DNA of 5,516 nt from an uncultured Kangiella sp. (lineage in GTDB: Bacteria > Pseudomonadota > Gammaproteobacteria > Enterobacterales > DSM-103792), in the NCBI GenBank assembly GCA_946480585.1, contig CAMLKQ010000163.1:1-5516 (forward strand), written 5' to 3'. The translations under genes were made by a program, and so were the position numbers. This document shows, in pieces, positions 1 to 5,516 of the stretch. The notes under the pieces were generated by a model. It made no database searches. It worked only from the letters and a program-made list of their open reading frames with translations, and was not told where the DNA came from. The stretch's first letter is position 1. Each line of letters begins with the position of its first letter.

Positions 1-28
1 TCAATCAGTTAGTGGTTCAATCAGTTAG
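1..28. repeat. Short direct repeat across the acyltransferase stop codon
   Basis: The 12-base sequence tcaatcagttag occurs at 1-12 and again at 17-28, separated by four bases (tggt). The right-hand copy contains the stop codon of the acyltransferase gene (21-23); the other lies just downstream of it. It looks like a small local duplication. The window edge cuts off the view, so more copies could exist further left. Confidence 0.6.
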
Positions 29-1520
29 ACAATGGCGGTGCTGGGCACTCGCTTTGATCCGCTTCCACTGTGATAGCAGGTTCGTCATGACTGTGCTTGA
101 TCGGCATCAATTCCTGCAACGCGGCGGGCAAGGTGTTGGCGTAATAGCGCAGTAGCGCGCGCTCGCTTATTACCGCGCGGTAGTTTCCGTCCCGCTCTTC
201 CAGCAGATGGCGGATCTGAAGCATGTGCAGCGCGGCCTCGAACTGGCTTTCTTGCAAGGCCGGCGGTATCACCACCGGCAAGCGGCGCTCGGCAGCGTAC
301 GCCAGCAGCTGCTGGCAGCGCGCTTTGATGGTCAGCGCCGATAACCAGACGTTGTCGGCCTGCAACAGCACCGCGCAGACCAGCGGGATCGGCAGCAGCG
401 GCACCACCCGGTCGATGCTGCGCATCAGCTCTTGCGACAATTCACCGACGGCAGCCATGCGGCTGTCCTTGTCGAGTTTGGCGAGAATCAGCTGACGTTC
501 GCCGCACCAGCTGCGCATGCTGAGCGGTGTGCCGAACACGACGCTGGCGTAACCAAAGCGCTGCCAGCGCGAGCGCAGCATCAGCCAGACGGATTGACCG
601 ACAAATTTCAGTGTCGTGCGCACCGCAAACCAGCCGCTGCGCCGTTTGGCATCCGGATCGAGCGTGCGCAGCAGGGTGCGGTCTTCCAGTACCCGGTCGT
701 AATTGATGCCGACCGGCACAAACACGATGTCTCGGTCGGAGCGCGGGCCAAATCCGCGCAGCATGTAATCGAGGATGCCGAGTTTCGGTGCCTGCAATTT
801 GCCATCACGGGACAAGCCACCTTCCGGAAACACCGCCTGACATACGCCTTGCTCCGTTGCCATGCCGACGTAACGTTCGAGCACGCGCCGGTACAGCGGG
901 TCTTTCGAATTGCGCCGGACGAAGTACGCACCCATCGAACGTATCAGTTGTTGCAATGGCCAGATCCGGGCCCATTCACCGACCGCATAGGACAGCGCGG
1001 TTTTCTTGGCGGCGAGAAACCCGACCAGCACGTAATCCATGTTGCTGCGGTGATTCATCACGAACACGACGGTGGCATTGCTGTCGATGCCAGCCAGCTT
1101 GTTGTCGTCGTGAAATTTGACTCGCACCGAGTACAGCATGCGGGCAAAGCGGCGGGCGATGGCGTAGCCGACGCGGTAATAGACGTAGGCATTGAACGCC
1201 GGGACGATTTCGCGGGCGTACTTCAACACCCGCTGCTGGACCAGTTCGCGCGGCAACTGCTTTTCCGCGGCATGTTCGGCCACCGCTTCCAGCACTTTCG
1301 GATCGTAGGCGAGCCGATCAATGAGCGCGTCGCGTTTGGTCAGCTGGAAAGGCCGTATCGAGATGTGCAGGCGCTGATTGAGCCGGTTGATCACCTTGTT
1401 GACCCGGCGCCGCATCAGCCAGCGCATCGACGGCATCAACAGGCGACTGGCAAGCAGCCAGCCACTCAGCAGCAATAGCAACAGCACCAGCCACAACGGC
1501 AGGGTCACGGTACTCGTCAT
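21..1520 (-). CDS. PlsB-like glycerol-3-phosphate acyltransferase (GPAT/LPLAT family)
   Basis: Likely transfers an acyl group to glycerol 3-phosphate (or a related lysophospholipid acceptor), an early step of phospholipid synthesis at the inner membrane. The 499-residue product has a hydrophobic N-terminal segment at about residues 7-29, followed by a basic stretch (RWLMRRR). The acyltransferase motifs appear in order: NHRSNMD, an HX4D catalytic motif with His157 and Asp162; GAYFVRRNSKDPLYR at 197-211; FPEGGLSRDGKL at 231-242; and VPVGINYD at 268-275. This spacing and the C-terminal LLRYYANTLPAAL block (about 456-468) resemble PlsB more than the smaller PlsC. At 499 residues it is much shorter than E. 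coli PlsB (about 807), lacking most of the N-terminal region, so I give no gene symbol. The ATG start has AAGGA 10 bases upstream. It is separated from the iron-uptake genes by a stem-loop and a candidate promoter. A lysophosphatidate acyltransferase role is a possible alternative. Confidence 0.85.
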   Translation of the reverse strand: MTSTVTLPLWLVLLLLLLSGWLLASRLLMPSMRWLMRRRVNKVINRLNQRLHISIRPFQLTKRDALIDRLAYDPKVLEAVAEHAAEKQLPRELVQQRVLKYAREIVPAFNAYVYYRVGYAIARRFARMLYSVRVKFHDDNKLAGIDSNATVVFVMNHRSNMDYVLVGFLAAKKTALSYAVGEWARIWPLQQLIRSMGAYFVRRNSKDPLYRRVLERYVGMATEQGVCQAVFPEGGLSRDGKLQAPKLGILDYMLRGFGPRSDRDIVFVPVGINYDRVLEDRTLLRTLDPDAKRRSGWFAVRTTLKFVGQSVWLMLRSRWQRFGYASVVFGTPLSMRSWCGERQLILAKLDKDSRMAAVGELSQELMRSIDRVVPLLPIPLVCAVLLQADNVWLSALTIKARCQQLLAYAAERRLPVVIPPALQESQFEAALHMLQIRHLLEERDGNYRAVISERALLRYYANTLPAALQELMPIKHSHDEPAITVEADQSECPAPPLSN

Positions 1521-1530
1521 GCGCTGCAGA

Positions 1531-1535
1531 TCCTT
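1531..1535 (-). promoter_or_regulatory. Ribosome binding site of the acyltransferase gene
   Basis: AAGGA on the minus strand lies 10 bases before the ATG at 1520. This is a slightly long but workable spacing, and it supports that start. Confidence 0.55.
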
Positions 1536-1556
1536 GTCGGCGCCGGAGGTAGTCTG

Positions 1557-1586
1557 AGCATAGCCGGCGAAGCCGAGCCTTGTCAG
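1557..1586 (-). promoter_or_regulatory. Candidate sigma-70 promoter for the acyltransferase gene
   Basis: On the minus strand CTGACA (1581-1586, five of six matches to TTGACA) is followed after 18 bases by TATGCT (1557-1562, four of six matches to TATAAT). A transcript would begin near 1550, giving a leader of about 30 bases that includes the AAGGA site. The -35 element sits inside a small palindrome, agcct-tgtc-aggct (1576-1589), which could bind a regulator or be chance. The position, downstream of a terminator-like hairpin and upstream of a new gene, fits a promoter, but the match is imperfect and based on sequence only. Confidence 0.35.
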
Positions 1587-1617
1587 GCTGGATCTGAGCG
1601 AGTGATGTCCTGATTGG

Positions 1618-1659
1618 CGTCAAAGCCGGCAGCACCATGGGGCACTGCCGGTTTTGACG
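1618..1659 (-). terminator. Stem-loop, probable terminator of the iron-uptake genes
   Basis: Two 15-base arms (1618-1632 and 1645-1659) are complementary except for one position, with a 12-base loop. The GC-rich core CCGGCAG/CTGCCGG is flanked by an A-rich arm on one side and a T-rich arm on the other. Read on the minus strand, the core is followed by CTTTG. Read on the plus strand, it is followed by TTTTG, with the odd position forming a G-U pair. It begins 38 bases after the stop of the small membrane protein gene. The short T-tracts lie within the stem rather than after it, so efficiency is uncertain. Confidence 0.55.
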
Positions 1660-1696
1660 ACGGGCTGGCTCACGCGTCAGCGCGGGTGCTGGCAAT

Positions 1697-2248
1697 TTAC
1701 TGCGTGTTTTGCCACGCCTCCGGTATGGGCCAGGCGGCGCGGTGCAGTTCGCCGTTCCACAATTGCACGGTCAACCAGAGTTGATCGTCCGCGCCGATCT
1801 GCAAGGGAAACGGCGCATGCACGTGTTGCAGCAGGTTGTTGCCATGCAGGATGCCATCGGCATTGTCGGGCAGCGCGGCCGCGACCGGGCCAACACTCAG
1901 GTAAGCCTGCCGGATCTGGGCAATGCAACCGGCGCAGAAACGCACGCTGAAATCTTTCTGCAAGGCGCCGTCATGCGCATACGGCGCTGCGTCATCGAGC
2001 GGCATTGGTGCGGCGCTGATCGGGCCGAGGCGCTGCTCCGGCCATTCAGCCGGAAACTGCGGATGCAAGGCCTGCCAGAGATACCAGCACGGCAGCAGCA
2101 ACAGCAATCCGCTCAGGTGGTAGCACAGCCGCTGCCAATGAAACTTTCGATTTTTCATGGTGCCCACGTTGATGTTGCCAGTGTTCATGTCGGCAGCGTT
2201 CATGGAATCCGTGTTCATGGAGTCAGCTTTCATTGAATCCGTGTTCAT
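1697..2248 (-). CDS. Single-pass membrane protein of unknown function with CAGC motif and repeated N-terminus
   Basis: I do not recognise a family for this 183-residue protein. Residues 1-30 are six five-residue repeats (MNTDS, MKADS, MNTDS, MNAAD, MNTGN, INVGT). A basic stretch (KNRK) and one hydrophobic segment at about 42-61 follow, suggesting an N-in topology with the C-terminal ~120 residues in the periplasm. That domain holds a CxxC motif, FCAGC, at about 104-108, which could be a redox pair, a metal site or a disulfide. I chose the start at 2248 because its ATG overlaps the upstream TGA (ATGA) and GAGGT lies six bases before it. The open frame extends further upstream to 2413, but only by reading antisense-free shadow sequence of the PepSY gene. 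A later start at 2158 (MKNRKF) would omit the repeats but has no good ribosome binding site. Coupling to the PepSY gene suggests an accessory role in siderophore iron handling. This is inference. Confidence 0.75.
   Translation of the reverse strand: MNTDSMKADSMNTDSMNAADMNTGNINVGTMKNRKFHWQRLCYHLSGLLLLLPCWYLWQALHPQFPAEWPEQRLGPISAAPMPLDDAAPYAHDGALQKDFSVRFCAGCIAQIRQAYLSVGPVAAALPDNADGILHGNNLLQHVHAPFPLQIGADDQLWLTVQLWNGELHRAAWPIPEAWQNTQ
2159..2248 (-). repeat. Six-unit 15-base tandem repeat inside a coding region
   Basis: Six consecutive 15-base units run from 2248 down to 2159. Five begin with ATG and the sixth with ATC; the base after the array starts another ATG (2158). Units one and three differ by a single base (ATGAACACGGATTCA and ATGAACACGGATTCC), and the others diverge more. 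The unit is a multiple of three, so changes in copy number would keep the reading frame. It encodes a polar, methionine- and asparagine-rich N-terminal tail predicted to be cytoplasmic. Confidence 0.9.
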
Positions 2249-3480
2249 GGAGCTACCTCGTCTTGCGCAATCATTGGCGTGCTGACCGCTCGTCGGCGCC
2301 GTGGTTTGTCGGCCGCGCGATGGCCGTCGCGAGCCGCTTTGAATGTGCGTTTGCTCCAGATCAGGAAACCAGTGATCGACATGCCGGTCAGGATCAGACC
2401 AAAGACAAACCACAGCAGCTTGGTCCAGAGACCGCCGATGGTGCCGTAATGCAACGGGTCGGCGATGTGCGCCAGCGTTTGCAAACCGGTCAGCGTGCCC
2501 GGTGTTTGCACCGATACCACGTCACCGGTCCACGGATTGATTTGCACACGGTAGGCGTATTGATCAAACAACACATTGTTGCCGGCGCCGGCGATGCTGA
2601 AATAGTCGCGGTTGTGCTCTGGCAGCGAGACCCACGCCGGTTGCAGTTCCGGCAAGGTGTTCATCGCGGTGGCGTAAGCTTGCGCGAACGACACCCGCGC
2701 CGGCAATGCCTGTTGCGACAACAGCGACGACGTCGGCGGGTTCGCTGTTGCGTCACCGGCAATCAGCGGTACCGATTCCATCGCAAGTGGCGCGGTCTCC
2801 GGGCCGAGTTCAATTTCGTTGTGCCAAAGCAACGCTTGCACCAGATACCAAAAGCCGGTGAGGCCGATGATGAGCAGAAACCACAATGACCACGCGCCGG
2901 CGAGCCGATGCAGGTCACCAAGCCAGACGCGGGCGCCGCTGGCAAAACGCAGCCGCGGTTTTTCCGTGTAGGCCTGCCAGAACCGTTTGTAAACCACGAG
3001 CCCCGTGATGAGCGCGCCGAGCACCACCAGCGACATCGCCGACACCAGGTAATAGCCGATGCTGTAGTTGTGGTACCACGGAAACAGCAGCCAGCCGTGC
3101 AGCGTGCGCATGAAGCCAATGAAGGTAATGCCCTGATTGATCATTTGCACGTCGGCGGTGTACGGATTGACGTAAGCGATGGCCGCCGGCATGTCCTTGC
3201 TGGCGAAACTGACGGCGGTGACCAGATACGGCTCGAACGTCATGACATGGCCGATCTCGGCATCCGGAATTTTTTTCTGCACGGCGGCGACCAGGTCAGG
3301 AATCGGTTTGGCCGGCAGCTGATCGGGGTTTTCGGCCCGGGCCAGTGGATTGGTCAGCCAGGTCAGTTCATGACTGATCACGGCGATGGTGCCGGTCAGG
3401 CAGATGAAACAGAACAGCAGCCAGATCGGCAGCGAAAACCAACCGTGCAACAGAAACCAGAAGCGTTGGTTGATGCGCAT
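2245..3480 (-). CDS. PepSY-associated transmembrane protein, probable siderophore-iron reductase component
   Basis: An inner-membrane protein of 411 residues from the PepSY_TM (PiuB-like) family; relatives such as FoxB and FpvG act in reduction or release of siderophore-bound iron. Four hydrophobic segments are visible at about 15-36, 142-164, 196-217 and 355-375, with periplasmic regions resembling PepSY domains between the first and second and between the third and fourth. Histidines sit at membrane edges in family-typical contexts: LLHGW (His12), TLHGWLLFPWYH (His128, His137), GDLHRLAGAW (His191) and ADPLHYG (His344); some may be haem ligands. The block YGTIGGLWTKLLWFVFGL is characteristic of the family. 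The C-terminal tail is basic (PRRRR). I chose the ATG at 3480, with GGAG nine bases upstream, over an in-frame TTG at 3498 that has no such site. It lies 88 bases after the receptor gene and overlaps the next gene by four bases, suggesting a shared transcript. The electron source and substrate cannot be read from the sequence. Confidence 0.88.
   Translation of the reverse strand: MRINQRFWFLLHGWFSLPIWLLFCFICLTGTIAVISHELTWLTNPLARAENPDQLPAKPIPDLVAAVQKKIPDAEIGHVMTFEPYLVTAVSFASKDMPAAIAYVNPYTADVQMINQGITFIGFMRTLHGWLLFPWYHNYSIGYYLVSAMSLVVLGALITGLVVYKRFWQAYTEKPRLRFASGARVWLGDLHRLAGAWSLWFLLIIGLTGFWYLVQALLWHNEIELGPETAPLAMESVPLIAGDATANPPTSSLLSQQALPARVSFAQAYATAMNTLPELQPAWVSLPEHNRDYFSIAGAGNNVLFDQYAYRVQINPWTGDVVSVQTPGTLTGLQTLAHIADPLHYGTIGGLWTKLLWFVFGLILTGMSITGFLIWSKRTFKAARDGHRAADKPRRRRAVSTPMIAQDEVAP
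2255..2259 (-). promoter_or_regulatory. Ribosome binding site deciding the start of the small membrane protein
   Basis: GAGGT on the minus strand lies six bases before the ATG at 2248 and inside the last codons of the PepSY gene. It is the best site near any of the six possible in-frame ATG starts, so it favours the start that includes the whole repeat and points to translational coupling. Confidence 0.6.
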
Positions 3481-3489
3481 GAATGTCAA

Positions 3490-3493
3490 CTCC
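3490..3493 (-). promoter_or_regulatory. Ribosome binding site of the PepSY gene
   Basis: GGAG on the minus strand lies nine bases before the ATG at 3480. The T-tract of the upstream hairpin ends only three bases before this site, so the hairpin and ribosome loading could influence each other. Confidence 0.6.
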
Positions 3494-3496
3494 GAC

Positions 3497-3536
3497 AAAA
3501 GCGCAAACCCCGAACGCGGTGCGCGCGGGGTTTGCG
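3497..3536 (-). terminator. Hairpin with short T-tract between receptor and PepSY genes
   Basis: An uninterrupted 11-base-pair stem joins 3502-3512 (cgcaaaccccg) to 3526-3536 (cggggtttgcg), with a further three-pair inner stem around a three-base loop. On the minus strand it is followed directly by C and four T residues (3497-3500). It starts 32 bases after the receptor stop codon. The form is that of an intrinsic terminator with a weak U-tract, so it probably lowers rather than abolishes transcription into the PepSY gene. Alternatively it stabilises the 3' end of the receptor message. I saw no clear promoter in the rest of this 88-base gap. Confidence 0.6.
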
Positions 3537-3568
3537 GTGGGCGTGGCCAGCACGCCCGCTGATGACGA

Positions 3569-5516
3569 TCAGAACAGGTAGCTCACCGTGCCGATCACGT
3601 TGCGTTTGCTGCCGATGAAACAGTCGCCACGCGCCAGACAGGTGCTGTAGTAGGTTTCGTCTTCGAGGTTGTTGACGGTCAGCGTGAAGCTCACATCACC
3701 GACGTCGTAACCGAACATCGCGTCGTAGAGCGTGTAGGCCGGCGTCTTCAGATTGTCGGCGCCGTCCCAGCTGTCGCCGGTGTAGCGCACGCCAAGCCCG
3801 GCGCGGAAACCGCTGATGCCGGCAATGGCAAAGCGATGCTGGCTCCACAGTGAGGCCAGATGTTCCGGCACGCTGGCAATGCGCGGGCCGTCGTTCACCG
3901 CGGTATCGGTGTAGGTGTAGTTGCCGATCAGCGCCCAATCGTCGGTCATCTGCAGCAAGGATTCGAGTTCGACACCTTGTGCGCTTGCTTCGCCCGCCTG
4001 GACTTGACCCAGCACGCCGTTGACTTCGACGCTGACGGTCTGGTTCGACTCTTTCAGATCGTAAAGCGACACCGTCACCAGACTGTTGCTGCCCTCTGGT
4101 TGGTATTTCAGACCGAGCTCGACTTGCTCGCCTTGCAGCGGCTCGAACGCCTCGCCGTAAACATCGAGGCCGATCAGGGGTTGGAACGATTCGGTGTACG
4201 ACAGATACGGGTGCAGGCCGTTGCTGGCTTTGTACATCACGGCAGCGCGCACGCTGGTGGCATCGTCTTTCTGGCTGCCAGCGCCTTCGGTGCGGTTCTC
4301 GGTTTTGTCGCGCCGCAGGCCGATGGTGGTGAGCCAGCGCTCGTCAAACGTCAGTTGTGCTTGCGCGTAGATCCCGAGTTGCTCGACGGTGTTTTCCGGA
4401 TCGGACAACAGCGTCGTCGGTGCGGTGAAATTGCCGTACACCGGGTTGTACAGATTGAGCGGTGTGGCAGCGCCGTAGGCCCAGTCTCGGTTGGTGGTGG
4501 CGTCCTGGTAATCGACACCGATCAGCCAGGTTTGCTGCAGCGTGCGGTCGCCGAAATCGGCTTGCAGTTGATGGTCGACCGTCAGGTAGTCGAGTTCCGG
4601 TTTGGCGATCCAGTACACCCGGTTGATGTCGCCGTTTGGCTGCAAGGTCGGCCGGAATTGCGGGTAAATGGTTTGGTAGCTGACTTCGCTTTCCGCGCGG
4701 CGCAGATTCTGGCGGAACTGCCAGTGGTCATTGAGCTGGATCGACAGTAGCGAGGTCAGCGCGGTTTGCTCGGTGTCGTATTCATCAAAGCCCGGTTCGC
4801 TCATGAACACGTCGTACGGAATTTCCGGCAGCCCATTCGGCGCCGGCAATACGGTGCCCGCATGCGGCAGAAACTGCGTGCTCGAACCGGTCTCGTCTTG
4901 CTGGTAATTGAACAGCACCGTCCACTCGACGGCATCGGTCGGCCGCCAGGTCAGCGATGGCATCAGCACCAGCCGATCATCGTCGACAAAATTCACCTGC
5001 GTTTCGCTGTCGCGTTTGACCGCGACCAGCCGGTACAGCAGCGTTTCGTCCGCAGTGGCTGCGCCGGTGACATCGGCGGCAAACTGGCGCCGATCAAACG
5101 AGCCGAGTTGCAGCTGCAGTTCGCCTTGTTGCTCGGCTTGCGGCCGCTTGCTTTGCAGATTGACGATGCCGCCAACCGTGCCTTGGCCATACAGCACGGA
5201 CGACGGGCCTTTCAGCACGTCGATGCGCGCCAGCGTGAACGGATCCGGCCGCGAGCTGGCGTAGTAACCAAAGGTCTGTTGCAGGCCGTCGAGAAAAATC
5301 ACCGGATCGGCGCCGCGCATCATCGACCAGTCACCACGGCTGTCGAGTCCGTACGGTTCGCTGCGCACGCCAGCGACATAGCGCAGCGCGTCCTGAACGG
5401 TCTGCGCGCCCTGATCGCGCATTTGTTCCGGTGTGACCACCGATATCGCCTGTGGCGTGTCGGCGACCGGCGTGTCGGTCTTGGTGGCCGAGGCCGTGCG
5501 CTTGGCGACGTAGCCG
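3569..5516 (-). CDS. TonB-dependent siderophore receptor, N-terminus outside the window
   Basis: An outer-membrane, TonB-gated receptor that most likely imports a ferric siderophore; the ligand cannot be told from sequence. About 648 residues are visible and the reading frame stays open to the window edge (GYVAKRT...), so the signal peptide and any TonB box are missing. The plug domain begins with DTPQAISVVTPEQM and LRYVAGV and continues through FLDGLQQTFGYYASSRPDPF to the hallmark DVLKGPSSVLYGQGTVGG. A 22-strand barrel would fill the remainder, ending in VSYLF with the C-terminal Phe typical of outer-membrane barrels. The only two cysteines seen (TCLARGDC, about 626 and 632) sit near the C-terminus after NNLEDETYY and probably form a disulfide, as in many ferric-hydroxamate-type receptors. 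The GTG at 5440 is an internal valine within the plug, not a start. Neighbouring PepSY gene supports a siderophore role. Any Fur-regulated promoter would lie beyond the right edge. Confidence 0.93.
   Translation of the reverse strand, partial: GYVAKRTASATKTDTPVADTPQAISVVTPEQMRDQGAQTVQDALRYVAGVRSEPYGLDSRGDWSMMRGADPVIFLDGLQQTFGYYASSRPDPFTLARIDVLKGPSSVLYGQGTVGGIVNLQSKRPQAEQQGELQLQLGSFDRRQFAADVTGAATADETLLYRLVAVKRDSETQVNFVDDDRLVLMPSLTWRPTDAVEWTVLFNYQQDETGSSTQFLPHAGTVLPAPNGLPEIPYDVFMSEPGFDEYDTEQTALTSLLSIQLNDHWQFRQNLRRAESEVSYQTIYPQFRPTLQPNGDINRVYWIAKPELDYLTVDHQLQADFGDRTLQQTWLIGVDYQDATTNRDWAYGAATPLNLYNPVYGNFTAPTTLLSDPENTVEQLGIYAQAQLTFDERWLTTIGLRRDKTENRTEGAGSQKDDATSVRAAVMYKASNGLHPYLSYTESFQPLIGLDVYGEAFEPLQGEQVELGLKYQPEGSNSLVTVSLYDLKESNQTVSVEVNGVLGQVQAGEASAQGVELESLLQMTDDWALIGNYTYTDTAVNDGPRIASVPEHLASLWSQHRFAIAGISGFRAGLGVRYTGDSWDGADNLKTPAYTLYDAMFGYDVGDVSFTLTVNNLEDETYYSTCLARGDCFIGSKRNVIGTVSYLF

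Noticed and set aside
432..1478. Long plus-strand open frame of 348 codons
   Set aside because: It lies wholly antisense to the acyltransferase gene, whose motifs are clear. Its product is rich in His, Arg, Gln and Ala with no recognisable domain, as expected from the reverse of a GC-rich gene.
1697..2413. Longer version of the small membrane protein starting at 2413
   Set aside because: The extra 55 residues overlap the PepSY gene in another frame and have low-complexity, shadow-like composition. The ATGA overlap with GAGGT at 2248 gives a much better start.
2245..3498. TTG start at 3498 for the PepSY protein
   Set aside because: It lies within the bases following the hairpin T-tract and has no ribosome binding site. 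The ATG at 3480 has GGAG at good spacing and begins with the family-typical RINQRFWFLLHGW.
3481..3568. Possible Fur box or promoter in the receptor-PepSY gap
   Set aside because: No sequence resembling the Fur consensus or a paired -35/-10 was found; the gap is mostly taken up by the hairpin.
2908..3618. Plus-strand open frame of 236 codons
   Set aside because: It runs antisense through the PepSY gene and across the hairpin into the receptor gene, with no recognisable domain; treated as a shadow.
3860..4750. Plus-strand open frame of 296 codons
   Set aside because: It is antisense to the barrel region of the receptor gene and shows no domain, signal peptide or plausible ribosome binding site; treated as a shadow.

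Overview
This window looks like chromosomal DNA from a Gram-negative bacterium. It encodes an outer-membrane TonB-dependent receptor, an inner-membrane PepSY reductase-type protein and a PlsB-type acyltransferase. The fairly GC-rich base composition (judged by eye, not counted) and the PlsB-like enzyme fit a gammaproteobacterium, but the sequence does not allow a genus call. All four genes lie on the minus strand, so the window reads right to left, and there is little non-coding DNA.

Region 3569-5516 holds most of a TonB-dependent siderophore receptor whose N-terminus (signal peptide, possible TonB box) lies beyond the right edge. After an 88-base gap containing a strong hairpin comes a PepSY-associated transmembrane protein (2245-3480). 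It overlaps by four bases (ATGA) a 183-residue single-pass membrane protein of unknown function (1697-2248). That small protein has a CAGC motif and a remarkable N-terminus made of six 15-base tandem repeats, five of which begin with ATG. A long stem-loop at 1618-1659 probably ends this transcription unit. A separate gene for a glycerol-3-phosphate acyltransferase-like enzyme (21-1520) follows, with its own candidate promoter and ribosome binding site.

The first three genes make a sensible iron-uptake set. The receptor would bring a ferric siderophore across the outer membrane. The PepSY protein, by analogy with FoxB/FpvG/PiuB-type proteins, would act at the inner membrane in reducing or releasing the iron. 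The small CxxC protein, translationally coupled to it, may be an accessory partner. The acyltransferase belongs to phospholipid synthesis and seems to be only a neighbour.

The points most worth a second look are the ATG-bearing repeat at the start of the small gene, the coupling of an unrecognised CxxC membrane protein to a PepSY protein, and the terminator-like hairpin placed just upstream of the PepSY ribosome binding site. No mobile element, CRISPR array, tRNA or rRNA was seen.
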